Origin: a virus
IMG/VR virus record: IMGVR_UViG_3300032236_000601
Span: 1 to 64,000 of that record
Direction: 5' to 3' (one strand)
DNA: 64,000 nucleotides
Translations under genes and position numbers: made by a program
In this document: positions 29,283 through 39,000 of the stretch, piece by piece
How the letters are laid out: each line of letters starts with the position of its first letter
Position numbering within the stretch: the first letter of the stretch is position 1
The notes under the pieces: model-generated
What the model saw: the letters and a program-made list of their open reading frames with translations, nothing else
Database searches by the model: none
Told to the model about the DNA's origin: nothing

Positions 29283-29684
29283 TTAGATTTCGGTTACGGT
29301 CATAATTGGACCATCAGTTTCTCCGAAATTCCAGTTACCGCCACTAATGGCAACAACCTTTGCGGAGTATGTGTATGTTCCTGCTCCAACACTGTCAATA
29401 AAATGCAGTGTGTAAGGAACATTTTCAGAAGCAGCAGAAGATTCTGCCCAAATAACATTTCCAATTTGTGTGCTATCACGGAATAGTTTTATACGAACCC
29501 ATGATGCCGCTGATTGATTTTCTGCATCTCCAGTTACAAATATTTCAACTGGGTTACCCTTTGTTGTAATTGTTGCAGAAATAAAAGTTGCTGGAAGACT
29601 TGCAGATGAAGCAACAGAAACCTTTGTGCCTACAGTTTGAACAAAGTTTCTCTGTCTTGATACTGGATTATAAAATCTAGCCAT
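29283..29684 (-). CDS. Probable virion surface/fibre protein, 133 aa
   Basis: A beta-rich, Ser/Thr/Ala-rich protein (VGTKVSVASSASLPATFISA) with a jelly-roll-like pattern (VRIKLFRDSTQIGNVIW). It looks like a small tail or head decoration protein rather than an enzyme. It overlaps the 95-aa gene by 1 nt, and the pair lies within the replication block, far from the other structural genes. Confidence 0.55.
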   Translation of the reverse strand: MARFYNPVSRQRNFVQTVGTKVSVASSASLPATFISATITTKGNPVEIFVTGDAENQSAASWVRIKLFRDSTQIGNVIWAESSAASENVPYTLHFIDSVGAGTYTYSAKVVAISGGNWNFGETDGPIMTVTEI

Positions 29685-29971
29685 TAAACATCTTCACTTT
29701 CCAGGCCTAGTTGAATAACTGCTGCTTGAGAAGATGATGCAGATGATACTGCATAGATAACCTCACCAAAGCGTAGTTCTACTGACCATGCTGCGCCTGG
29801 AAGAATTCTGTATCCATAATTTGACGTAGATACACCATCTCCACCAATATAGATAGTGGCGGTATCAGAAATATTCTGGATAGTAATGTCTCTTCCTGAG
29901 TGATCTCCTGTTACAGAAACTGCTGTTTGAGTTGAATTATTTAAAGTTACTAGGTTATGTGTGACTGCCAT
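29684..29971 (-). CDS. Probable virion decoration-type protein, 95 aa
   Basis: Beta-rich: NSTQTAVSVTGDHSGRDITI then the TIYIGGDGVSTSNYGYRILP region and a final VIQLGLESEDV. This type of sequence is found in small structural proteins of phages. It starts with a leaderless ATG behind TGGTATAAT. Confidence 0.55.
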   Translation of the reverse strand: MAVTHNLVTLNNSTQTAVSVTGDHSGRDITIQNISDTATIYIGGDGVSTSNYGYRILPGAAWSVELRFGEVIYAVSSASSSQAAVIQLGLESEDV

Positions 29972-29977
29972 GATTTT

Positions 29978-29983
29978 ATTATA
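29978..29983 (-). promoter_or_regulatory. Extended -10 promoter (leaderless) for the small virion-like pair
   Basis: TG-G-TATAAT, six bases, ATG 29971 on the minus strand; it lies just after the helicase stop codon at 29989. Confidence 0.65.
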
Positions 29984-29988
29984 CCACC

Positions 29989-31203
29989 TTACTCAAAGTC
30001 CTTGTAGATAAATCTACCAGAATCAAAATCTACTTGCACAACAAACTCTCCTAAAAATCCATTTCTATTCTTTCTAAATACTGCTTCAAGAACATCACTA
30101 TTTGCAGCACGACCAAGAGCGAGTAGCCAGTCAGCATCGTATGCAATCTGTCGTGACCAAGAGGTCTGACCAAGCGTGGGAACACTATTCATATCTGTAA
30201 CATCATCAGGTGTCGCAGACGAAATTGCAACAATGGGAATCTGTTCAGAGATGGCGAGTAACTTTAGTTCACGACTAAGATTCTTCATCTTAACTACCTC
30301 GTTATCTGTACGCTGATTACTAGTCATAAGATTAAGGTAGTCTACGAATACGATATCGGGCTTATATTGGTCGATCTTGCCCCTCAGAACGCTAGGTGAG
30401 ACCTCTCCAATTCCGTCATTAGAAATAATGTGAATGCTTGGCTTACCATCAAATGTTTTGTGCATCCACTTTTTCATCATATCTGTCTCTACATCTCCAC
30501 GAGATAACTTACGATGACTCCACATACCCTGCCCAATAATAGTAAATACACGATTGCGTACCTCTGTCTCTGTCATTTCTAGAGATACGATTAGTGGTGA
30601 TTTGCCATTCTTCCATGCCTGTACAGCAAGATAAAGAGCCATCCAAGACTTACCAATAGCAGGATACGCAAGAAGTACGCCTAACTGACCTGGAGTAATT
30701 CCTGCTGGGAGATAGTTATCAAAGCCAGCCAATCCAGTATAGATACCATGAGTTCCACTTTCCTGCAATCTCTTTACATTTTCAAAGTATGCAATTGCAT
30801 CATCAACATTTGATACATCTAGATCTCTTGCTGTAGAAGTAATATGCTTTAGCCTTGCTGTCTCAGACATAAGGGTTTCGAGTGCAGTAATTGAATCACC
30901 ATCTTGCACCTGACTTGCAGCAGAACGCAACATAATCTTTACATTATCATTTAGAAAATCTGTTCTTAATTCATCAAGATGATGCTTTGTCGCTCCAGTA
31001 TCTTTTATGTAATCAAAGTCTGGAAACTTCTGCTCAACGATATCAATTGGGGGAACAGTCTGATTCTGCTCATAATAATTACGAATAAAATCCCATATAT
31101 CTGAATGTGTCCTCAACATCTGTCCAGCATTGGCCTGCAACAGAATGTGAACCTGCTTATCATTTAATACTGCTGAAAGAGTCTTTGCTTCTAGGTTAGC
31201 CAT
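29989..31203 (-). CDS. dnaB: DnaB-like replicative helicase, 404 aa
   Basis: The C-terminal RecA-like motor starts with TGLAGFDNYLPAGITPGQLG, then Walker A A-Y-P-A-I-G-K-S (179-186, first glycine replaced by alanine), PLIVSLEMTETEVRNR (motif H1a), DIVFVDYLNLM (Walker B) and QIAYDADWLLAL. The N-terminal 120 residues resemble the DnaB collar. It should unwind the fork for the phage polymerase. It overlaps the gene upstream by 8 nt. Confidence 0.9.
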   Translation of the reverse strand: MANLEAKTLSAVLNDKQVHILLQANAGQMLRTHSDIWDFIRNYYEQNQTVPPIDIVEQKFPDFDYIKDTGATKHHLDELRTDFLNDNVKIMLRSAASQVQDGDSITALETLMSETARLKHITSTARDLDVSNVDDAIAYFENVKRLQESGTHGIYTGLAGFDNYLPAGITPGQLGVLLAYPAIGKSWMALYLAVQAWKNGKSPLIVSLEMTETEVRNRVFTIIGQGMWSHRKLSRGDVETDMMKKWMHKTFDGKPSIHIISNDGIGEVSPSVLRGKIDQYKPDIVFVDYLNLMTSNQRTDNEVVKMKNLSRELKLLAISEQIPIVAISSATPDDVTDMNSVPTLGQTSWSRQIAYDADWLLALGRAANSDVLEAVFRKNRNGFLGEFVVQVDFDSGRFIYKDFE

Positions 31204-31504
31204 TCATCCATTCCTTTGCTTTTTCACGCATCTCTGCTCTAAATTCTTTATCTTGCCTATCTGCCTGCTCAGCAGAAATAATCTTTTCTACATTGTTTGA
31301 ATACCAAGACCATGTTGGTCTTGAGTTTACCATAAAATAGTATCGCATAGCATTGCTTAATTCATCAAACGTAAATGACTCAAGTAACGCATCTGCTGCC
31401 CACTGTTCTTTATTTTTATTAAGAGTAGGCTTAATGATTCCGTTTATCTTACAATGCTTTTCAAATAGACTAATCAATGCAAATCTATCTTTGCGATCTA
31501 CCAT
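31196..31504 (-). CDS. Possible helicase-loader-like protein, 102 aa
   Basis: Helical; contains WAADALLESFTFDELSNAMR and SRPTWSWYSNNVEKIISAEQ with a charged C-terminal helix. A small helical protein directly before dnaB is often a loader or partner, but I see no signature motif, so the role is inferred from position alone. Confidence 0.5.
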   Translation of the reverse strand: MVDRKDRFALISLFEKHCKINGIIKPTLNKNKEQWAADALLESFTFDELSNAMRYYFMVNSRPTWSWYSNNVEKIISAEQADRQDKEFRAEMREKAKEWMNG

Positions 31505-31512
31505 TCTAATCC

Positions 31513-31698
31513 TTAAACATAAATATTAATGTAGAACAAATTTTCATCTTCGATATATCCAACATGGCTGGCACTCCACCAGTCAATGTTTAAACGCTTA
31601 AGCATCTTATACATATTCTTCAATGCTTCTGCTGGATTATTTCCATATGCAACAAAAACCCTTGGGTTATCATTTGTTGCCTCATATGCAATCTTCAT
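31513..31698 (-). CDS. Hypothetical protein, 61 aa
   Basis: MKIAYEATNDNPRVFVAYGN followed by a helix (ALKNMYKMLKRLNIDWW) and a beta end (NLFYINIYV). It overlaps the previous gene as ATGA-type coupling (31695-31698). Unknown. Confidence 0.55.
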   Translation of the reverse strand: MKIAYEATNDNPRVFVAYGNNPAEALKNMYKMLKRLNIDWWSASHVGYIEDENLFYINIYV

Positions 31699-31913
31699 GT
31701 AAGTTCATCCTTTGCTTCTTGTAGTTTCATACTTAACTCATTTTCCACCAGAGCATAAACACGATCTGATGCCTGTCGTGTGGTTTCTCCCTCACGAACA
31801 TGATCACTAATTTGGCAATCTAAACGTAGCGACTGGAAATTACCTATATTCAATGTATAACCCAGTGACCACTGGATTTTTGTTGGCTCCATCGGAGTCC
31901 TTTCTCTAGTCAT
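31695..31913 (-). CDS. Conserved phage hypothetical protein, 72 aa
   Basis: QWSLGYTLNIGNFQSLRLDC followed by DRVYALVENELSMKL is a pattern seen in small phage proteins next to replication genes, sometimes linked to ssDNA annealing operons. I cannot assign a role. The leaderless ATG at 31913 has both a -35 and a -10. Confidence 0.6.
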   Translation of the reverse strand: MTRERTPMEPTKIQWSLGYTLNIGNFQSLRLDCQISDHVREGETTRQASDRVYALVENELSMKLQEAKDELT

Positions 31914-31919
31914 GGCAAT

Positions 31920-31949
31920 AGCATAATGTATGTGCTATGTTTTTGTCAA
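31920..31949 (-). promoter_or_regulatory. Promoter with -35 and leaderless start for the helicase operon
   Basis: Minus strand TTGACA (31949-31944), 18 bases, TATGCT (31925-31920), six bases, ATG 31913. It combines a consensus -35 with the leaderless spacing. Confidence 0.65.
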
Positions 31950-31952
31950 GAC

Positions 31953-32495
31953 CTACATGGTTTCCCCAAATACTGGGATGAACCTTCCATCATCACCCTT
32001 GACATAATATATCATGCCGTCACCCATAGCATATCTTAATTCTTGTTCTGTGGGTGTTTTATTGTTGGTTACAAGACCATCTTTTCTTGCTCTTCCCATA
32101 TGGGTTTGAGCCATTAAATTTCTTGCTTCCCATATATGATCTTCTGAATAATAACTTAAATGATGAAATGCGGTTACTCCACCTGGTAGTTCGCCTACTG
32201 GTGGAGGAAGAAAACCATTCCTAACTAATCTTGGAATACTTTTTCTGTGATAATTAAGTAATTTTGCTGCTTCTGATACGGTATAAGCACGTCTGCGCTT
32301 CCTTTTGAATTCTACCACGCTTGTAGTCATATTGCAATCTTTAGTGCAATTAAATAAAACAACAGTTCCAGATGCACGGCTCATGTGAACAATTCTTACT
32401 AGATCTCCATCAAGAAACCAAGTTCTTCTTCTTGGTCTTTTTATGACTGGCAGATCCAGGCTTTCATTCTCATTCTTTCCATTTGCCACAGCCAT
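31953..32495 (-). CDS. MerR/excisionase-type HTH regulator, 180 aa
   Basis: The winged-HTH core is YTVSEAAKLLNYHRKSIPRL followed by VRNGFLPPPV (about 71-100), preceded by basic RRRTWFLDGDLVRIVH and KRKRRR. This could be an excisionase-like or MerR-type DNA-binding protein. No integrase is present to support recombination, so a transcription role over the replication or late genes is more likely. It overlaps the zinc-ribbon gene upstream by 55 nt. Confidence 0.7.
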   Translation of the reverse strand: MAVANGKNENESLDLPVIKRPRRRTWFLDGDLVRIVHMSRASGTVVLFNCTKDCNMTTSVVEFKRKRRRAYTVSEAAKLLNYHRKSIPRLVRNGFLPPPVGELPGGVTAFHHLSYYSEDHIWEARNLMAQTHMGRARKDGLVTNNKTPTEQELRYAMGDGMIYYVKGDDGRFIPVFGETM

Positions 32496-32635
32496 GCTGA
32501 TTCTCCATCGGTCTTGCTAAAATCATGATAAAACTTTCTATATCCACAACGAATACAAAATGTTTCCATATGATTATATTCTGAAAATGCACGGTCGATA
32601 AACATTCTACCTTTGCACTTTGGGCATTTTATCAT
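32441..32635 (-). CDS. Zinc-ribbon protein, 64 aa
   Basis: MIKCPKCKGRMFIDRAFSEY and ETFCIRCGYRKF form a two-knuckle C-x2-C zinc ribbon, as in transcription-factor-type ribbons. ATG 32635 lies three bases after the predicted +1. It precedes and overlaps the HTH regulator gene, so the two may act together. Confidence 0.65.
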   Translation of the reverse strand: MIKCPKCKGRMFIDRAFSEYNHMETFCIRCGYRKFYHDFSKTDGESAWLWQMERMRMKAWICQS

Positions 32636-32644
32636 AATTCGCAA

Positions 32645-32650
32645 ATTATA
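32645..32650 (-). promoter_or_regulatory. Extended -10 promoter, three-base leader
   Basis: TG-A-TATAAT on the minus strand; predicted +1 at 32638, where ATT precedes ATG 32635. Confidence 0.55.
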
Positions 32651-33097
32651 TCATGCGGGGATACCAACGGCTATTAAATTAACAGTTATTGTAGTTAATC
32701 CGCCCGTATTAAATTGAATAACACCATCTACTCTAGATGTAGTAATTGAATTAATAATTGGTACTGCATCATTTCCAATTACAGAAGTTCCTCTATTTAC
32801 TATTGTTGCGGTAACAATAGGAGGATATTTAAAGCCTGAATAGTCAAAGTGGAATGGTTCTGGGGATGCCACCGTTACATTTTTATTAATAGTAACATCT
32901 ACATATGATGCAACAATTTTTGATGCCCTAGTTTGAACCTGCTGAACTCCATTATCCCTTGTAGTCACTGTAGTGTAATTATATGTTGCTGAAGATAACT
33001 CATTTTCAATTTCATTAACTGTATTGGCAACTGTATAAAGCCAGGTAACATCTATGGGTTGCCCACGGTCTGGAAGAGGAATTTTGCTTATGCTCAT
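32651..33097 (-). CDS. Virion-associated protein (tail fibre end), 148 aa
   Basis: A short helical N-terminus (VTWLYTVANTVNEIENELSS) is followed by beta strands with a VDVTINKNVTVASPEPFHFD and YPPIVTATIVN segment, similar to the C-terminal H-type lectin-like domains of tail proteins. It is the last gene of the structural block and has its own leaderless promoter. Confidence 0.6.
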   Translation of the reverse strand: MSISKIPLPDRGQPIDVTWLYTVANTVNEIENELSSATYNYTTVTTRDNGVQQVQTRASKIVASYVDVTINKNVTVASPEPFHFDYSGFKYPPIVTATIVNRGTSVIGNDAVPIINSITTSRVDGVIQFNTGGLTTITVNLIAVGIPA

Positions 33098-33103
33098 AAC
33101 GAA

Positions 33104-33109
33104 ATTATA
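33104..33109 (-). promoter_or_regulatory. Extended -10 promoter (leaderless)
   Basis: TG-G-TATAAT, six bases, ATG 33097 on the minus strand. It partly overlaps the stop region of the upstream tail gene. Confidence 0.65.
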
Positions 33110-33112
33110 CCA

Positions 33113-33910
33113 TTACAGAGCCAATGTTGCAATATACATTCTAAACGGATACCCAGATATTGTGCATGATCCAGTTAGAGTTCCATTTAAATCTATTATG
33201 TTTGTACCAGCAAATGCATCTTGATCTGTGGGATGCAGGCTTATTGAATTATAATTTATTGCTCTTACGTAATATGTTCCATTAGAAAGACCACCGATTG
33301 GATTAGATGAATTATAAACAATTGGAACCCCTGTACTATAGTTGCTACCGCTTTGAAAAAATATGGAATTATCTGTTAAGTTTATGTTTGATGAATTTTG
33401 TAATATAGTATCTTGACGATAATATCTTGATATTGGATATCCTGGTCTGTATATTTCTATATTAATTCCTGTTGGAGTAACAAGTGCATTTGTAATTGGA
33501 TCTGGGTATTGCGATGGAATAACAATGTTTGTTGATGTTGCAGTAATTCTTTGTAGATAGTACCAGTTTGCTGGATTACCGCTTGAAGTCCACTGTATCC
33601 AAACATCATATTCTGGGGATTCTTGTATATGATTAAGAGTTCCGTCATTATCTTTGTAAATTGAAACAGAATCCCAGGAGACTGAAACATATGCTGGGCT
33701 TGCTGTTGTATTTTTTTGTGCTGAAATTTGTGCCTTAGTAAGTCCTGATCCACGAACAAAAACAATTGTAGGGTCTATAGAATAGATTGGACTCCATTCA
33801 GAAATTCTATTAAAGTCATCTGAAAGAATTCTAAATCTTATTTGTGCATGTGGATTACTAACACTAGTATTAATAAAATTACTTGCTGGAACAATAACTT
33901 TCTTTGACAT
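33113..33910 (-). CDS. Minor tail/fibre protein, 265 aa
   Basis: Beta-rich. It has an N-terminal domain with IRFRILSDDFNRISEWSPIY, a central VWIQWTSSGNPANWYYLQ stretch, and a C-terminal module (GLSNGTYYVRAINYNSISLH then PTDQDAF) that is common in phage tail proteins. Its ATG overlaps the TAA of the previous gene. Probably part of the receptor-binding tip. Confidence 0.65.
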   Translation of the reverse strand: MSKKVIVPASNFINTSVSNPHAQIRFRILSDDFNRISEWSPIYSIDPTIVFVRGSGLTKAQISAQKNTTASPAYVSVSWDSVSIYKDNDGTLNHIQESPEYDVWIQWTSSGNPANWYYLQRITATSTNIVIPSQYPDPITNALVTPTGINIEIYRPGYPISRYYRQDTILQNSSNINLTDNSIFFQSGSNYSTGVPIVYNSSNPIGGLSNGTYYVRAINYNSISLHPTDQDAFAGTNIIDLNGTLTGSCTISGYPFRMYIATLAL

Positions 33911-35400
33911 TAAGAAACTCCGACAGAAAATCTAAAATCAATATAATTATTAGTATTCGCTAATTTTGAAATAGTTGTTGCGCCTGAAGTTTGAACGATA
34001 GAGTATCCAGACATTTTATATATTGGATTTTCTAAAGTATTATCAATTCTAAATCCATCAAATGCTACAAAGAAATTTGATGTTGCTAATGGTGCAGATC
34101 CCATTGCAGCACTATCAACCATTACCCAAATTTTACATACACGAATATCTGGTGCGCTAAAGTCTGATGATGTATAAAATTGAATATATGGGAGCGTAGA
34201 ATCTTTCATATTGCCTGATAAATAGTTAGAATGATCTATATTTTGAGAAATTTGCCATGAAGATACAAAGTATCTATTCGTAGAAGAAAGAGTCTGCGAA
34301 GGAATATATATTTGTGCCTTTGCATATGAATTACTAGTTTGAGATTCATTTTTATAAAATTCCATCAAGATCTTTATATTATTAAATGAACTTGATCCTT
34401 GCTCAACTATATCTAAAGCAGATAATGCCAGTTTTAATAAATCTGTTGGATTATTGCCAGATATGTCAAAATTAATATTATTAAGATGAATATGTGTTCC
34501 TTGAGCAAGCCAGGTTCCGACAACATTTGAAAGTGTCCAAGGTGTGCCCACTGTCCCTGATCCATTTGATGGTATTCCTGATGATGGATATATTACTGAC
34601 ATATCTCCACGAACAAGAAGGGTAGTATCTAGATTTCTTGGCCCCTCTTTTCTTGATAATCTTTGTGGAAACTTAAATACCGTATCTGTGGTTGGAACAA
34701 ACATTGTTGTTTGTGGATTTGTTGATATGTCAATATCACCCGATCCATCAGTTTTAGCAATAGTATTTGTTTTTAATACTGGGCTGGCTATGGTATTCCC
34801 AGTATGGTACTGCCAATCTTGAGAAAAGTTAAAAATCATCTTGCTATCATATTGACCCGCTAAAACATTGTTTGCTGCTGACCAAATGCCAACTTCAGTT
34901 ATTTCATATTTATTTGATGAAGGAAGTTCTGCTGTAAAAGAAATTTTAGTCCTAGAAACAACTACAGAAGCGTTTGTAGATAAAGCGTTAGAGGCAACAT
35001 CTAATGCAATTAAAGAATAACTAATTGTATATGTTGTAATAGATGTAACGGTATACGAACCATTAAATATTGAGTTTCCATTTCCAGAAACCCCAGAAAC
35101 AATGATAGATTCTCCGATGAGTATATTATGTGCCGTCGCTGTAGTTATGGTTGCCACATTGGAAGACAGGGCTACATTTGTAACAACAAATAATTGTGAA
35201 TCATCAATAAATCCTTTGGATGAAATTGGAACCCTGGTCATTTCAAAATCCATCATTTGTTTACCGATGGCATTTGCAGGTACTGAGTCTGTAATATTTA
35301 AAGGAACTGCTCCACAACCAATGGATAAATGCGTGGCAAAATTAGAAACTTGACCAAGTATATATTTTGAAATTATCTGTTTGCCGTCATTAGTTATCAT
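33910..35400 (-). CDS. Minor tail protein, 496 aa
   Basis: The N-terminus (MITNDGKQIISKYILGQVSN) followed by FATHLSIGCG is typical of tail proteins that attach to the tip complex. Around residues 95-145 lies a TAHNILIGESIIVSGVSG module ending NGSYTVTSI, also found in the 1841-aa protein. The C-terminal half is beta-rich (VRGDMSVIYPSSG; VCKIWVMVDSAAMG). Likely a fibre or baseplate component; no enzyme motif. Confidence 0.65.
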   Translation of the reverse strand: MITNDGKQIISKYILGQVSNFATHLSIGCGAVPLNITDSVPANAIGKQMMDFEMTRVPISSKGFIDDSQLFVVTNVALSSNVATITTATAHNILIGESIIVSGVSGNGNSIFNGSYTVTSITTYTISYSLIALDVASNALSTNASVVVSRTKISFTAELPSSNKYEITEVGIWSAANNVLAGQYDSKMIFNFSQDWQYHTGNTIASPVLKTNTIAKTDGSGDIDISTNPQTTMFVPTTDTVFKFPQRLSRKEGPRNLDTTLLVRGDMSVIYPSSGIPSNGSGTVGTPWTLSNVVGTWLAQGTHIHLNNINFDISGNNPTDLLKLALSALDIVEQGSSSFNNIKILMEFYKNESQTSNSYAKAQIYIPSQTLSSTNRYFVSSWQISQNIDHSNYLSGNMKDSTLPYIQFYTSSDFSAPDIRVCKIWVMVDSAAMGSAPLATSNFFVAFDGFRIDNTLENPIYKMSGYSIVQTSGATTISKLANTNNYIDFRFSVGVS

Positions 35401-35414
35401 TGATTATCACCATG

Positions 35415-36053
35415 TTATCCATCAGATCCTATTAAGTTAATTGTACCATTGGTAAGTATTTCAACCTGTATCTGTTCATCATTATTAACAGATTCTACTT
35501 CTACTACAAGGTTCCCGCCTGTGTCAAAATATACAGATATTGGTGCTCTTGAGGATAAGTCTATTGAAAATCTAGAAAAATAATCTATTCCATTATTTGT
35601 TGCCACAATATTATTTGGATTAAAAATTCTATTAATTGTTTCTAAATTTGCAATTGGACTATAGGACACTTGCTGTCCATCAATTAAGTCTGCTCTTGAA
35701 ATATTAGAGAGTTCTACGCCTCCAATATCTTCAAAAAGTAATTGTTCTATTTGAGCAATCTCAACATTACTATTATCAAAAACAATAGTATCAAGGGGTG
35801 CCAACTTTACATTTTCACCAACATTGGTCATTGGCACAAACGTTGGAAGATTTGGTGTGGGAGATGGTGCAGCAGGTTGGGGTGATGGAGAAGATGATTG
35901 TGTTGCTGGAAGTGCAGCAAGTGGATTGCCTTTATCTAAAACCACATTAGATGAATCTGGGATAGATCCTGGAGTTCCATCTGGAACAGGAACATCATGT
36001 GCTGGAATAAAAAATCCCATAGGGGATGAATCTGGAACATGAATATGAGCCAC
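35415..36053 (-). CDS. Tail-associated protein with Pro-rich linker, 212 aa
   Basis: A GTG start at 36053 behind GGAGGT. The N-terminus is His/Pro-rich (AHIHVPDSSPMGFFIPAHDV), then a Ser/Pro linker (SSSPSPQPAAPSPTP), then an acidic beta domain. Lies directly downstream of the 1841-aa tail protein. Probably an assembly or fibre-attachment component. Confidence 0.55.
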   Translation of the reverse strand: MAHIHVPDSSPMGFFIPAHDVPVPDGTPGSIPDSSNVVLDKGNPLAALPATQSSSPSPQPAAPSPTPNLPTFVPMTNVGENVKLAPLDTIVFDNSNVEIAQIEQLLFEDIGGVELSNISRADLIDGQQVSYSPIANLETINRIFNPNNIVATNNGIDYFSRFSIDLSSRAPISVYFDTGGNLVVEVESVNNDEQIQVEILTNGTINLIGSDG

Positions 36054-36054
36054 G

Positions 36055-39000
36055 TTATACCTCCGCTAAGTGAACGGTGGTTGTTACTGCACCGTTACCC
36101 TTTTGATATTCAATATTATAAACAACAAACCTCGTATTTTCTGGGGCAACATATGGAATTCCATTAAAGTCTGAGTGAGAGATTTGCACAATGTCCCCTA
36201 ATTGCAAATGTGGAGTAGCAAAAGTTACAACCCCTACAGTTCTTTTTGGATAAATTACTCTTTTAATTGTCCAATCCATCATTGATTCTGCTGCTGCTGT
36301 CGTTTGCACATATTGTGCATTAATAGAAAAATCATTTTGTCCATATTTACTTCTGCTGTTTAATATATCTGTATATAATTTTTGATATTGACCAGCATTA
36401 TTTGATCCTGAATAAATAGAATCTGTAAAGTTGCTATTCTTTTTAAAATAGTCATCCACTGTAAGAGAATGTGTTGTATTTTGAGTAAAAGAAATTCCAA
36501 GAATTCTTAAATAGTTTCCAGATGTATCGTCTAAGTTTATGTTTTTATCTACGTTATTAAAGATTAAGAATTCTGCTCCATATGAGCCTGCATAAAATCC
36601 TGATACAGTATACCCCTGAGTTCTGTTAAATGTTGGAGCAAGAACCGCATAAAGTGCAGGGAAAGCCCTGTCATACTTTATGTTGAAGTATGCCGCCTCT
36701 CTCATAATCGTACCAAATTCTTCATAATACAAGTCATATTTTGGATCATTTTGAGCACTTATTCCAGAAAGGTAGGTGCTCTGAACCATTCCACTAAGTG
36801 AATATCTTTGTAAACCGTTACTTTCTGTTAAAGAGTCAGTATTAAATATCTGAGAAACTGGGGCTTGTAATAATTTTGCAGTACTTTCAGAAAAATTATC
36901 AGAAAGGGCGTATACATTTTCAAACATTATCCTTGAGTTTCCACGAACAAAAAGAGCCATATTGTTATAAATTGGAAGTGGGCTATCGTCTGTTGCAACT
37001 GCAACTTGTTGACCGTTAATATACAGGTAGAATGTTCTTGTTGTTGTGTTATCAACATATTCTGCTGAAAGATCATATACTGTAGAAACTTCACTTGTGG
37101 TAAGCCTTGCTTGAGAGGTAAACTTTCCATCATCTATCAAAATTCCTGCAAACCCTCTCCATAAAATCTTTGGAATTGCAATTGTATTTATACCTTGTAT
37201 AGATCCTAACGGAGACAAAGTATTTAATGATATTGCTGTATCGGTAGTATTTGTTTGATATTGTATTGATCTTGAGTCTGGTATGTTTGTAATTGTATAT
37301 GTTTCTGGGCTTGAGCCAAATCCTATATTTGAAACAATAATCTGCTCACCCTGAACAAAAGAATGATCTCTTAATGTATATAAGGTTACAATTGCTGGAC
37401 TATTAGTTGATCCAGCACTTCTTTCTACTTGAATAATATCTGCTGCATTATATCCAGAAACTATTTTATAGAAGAATACATCAGATATTAAACTATCTGA
37501 TGTTAAAGACTTAGATACATCTCCCCCAGAAGAAGATGTTGTAGTAAGCGGATTATATGTTGCAGTTCCCGTCGTTATTGTTGGAGTACCTGGGTCTGCC
37601 GATACTGTAACAATAAATTGACTTGTTGTTGCAGAAGTAACAATACCCTTTACAACGTTATATGCTGTTGGGGCTAATCCAGTTATGGTTACTTGTTGAC
37701 CTGTAGAAAAGTTATTATTTGCAGTATATGTAATAAGCCAATTGCTTCCAGATGCTGTTCTAGTTACCGCAGTTATTGAGGCACTTGTTATAGTTGGTGG
37801 AGTAATTTGATATTGAAATTGCTTCCTATCCGATGATATTTGAGTTATTATAAATTCACCATTTAGTGTTGTATATCCATTTGTTTTGTTATTATCATCA
37901 ATAAGACCCGCTACCGCTACAGAATCTCCTATATTAAACTCATGTGGAGTAGTTAATGTTACGGTAACAAGATCATTTGTTGCGGTTGTTAATGTGCTTG
38001 AGGATACTGAATAATTAATTACATTAGAATTATTTTTATAAGAAGATATTGATGTTTGCGATAAAGCAGCAATTTCAAAATAATATCCAACATTTGTATC
38101 TTTATTTAAAGAAAATGCTATGCCACCACTTCCACCAGTAATTGAAACTTGCTGTGCTGGGTCAGTTGACATAACAGAACTTGGTGAATAAATATTAAAG
38201 GCACCGACTGGTGTTTGACTAACATTTGATCCTTGCTCAACTCTTCCAATTACTCTAACCCTAGTTCCAAAATGTGAGTATGGCTTTTGTAATGGCTTAT
38301 ATGCATATGAAACAAAATTTACTGGATTGATTGCATCTGGAACTGTTGGACCATTGAAAACTAATGCTGAAGACTGTACTGTTCCAGAAAGTGCTGACTT
38401 ATAATAATTTGCAGAACTCTCAGTTATATTTGTATTAGCCATAAAGTTTTTTATAACACTATTTCTTGTAGCCTTCTTTGCAATGTCTGATGCCAGGTAT
38501 GTTTGATTATTTATAACTTTTTGAAATCCTGCATTAACGACTCCCGTATTACTTGGATAGTTAATAGTTTGATTAGTATTAAATAAATAATCTTGTGCAT
38601 CCTGAATAGATCCATGTATGTAATTATCATCTACCCAGGTTGATGTTGAAGGAATTCCTGCTGTATGTTCAACAATTGGTGTTCCAAATTGACCACGACC
38701 GTGTGTAATAACAATGCCATCTTGTATATTTGTATATATCCTTACGTTTCCAGTTGGATACATCTTTCCATTAAAAGATAGTTTTGCAAAATAATCTTGA
38801 TATTGTTGATTATTCTCAATCCAAACATTTCCTACCCCCGCTACAGAATATTCAACGGCATCGTATCTAATAATTTCACCATTTGCATAAAAATATCCAG
38901 CATAGTTTCCTAAATAATAAACACTTTCTCCAAAATCTAAAGTCGCATTGCTTATCGGTTGAGATGTTAACGTTCCTCCAGTTACAGATGTTTTTGTCAT

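Noticed and set aside
31953-32495. Excisionase and lysogeny module
   Set aside because: The HTH fits MerR/excisionase types, but no integrase, attachment-site duplication or repressor is visible in the window.
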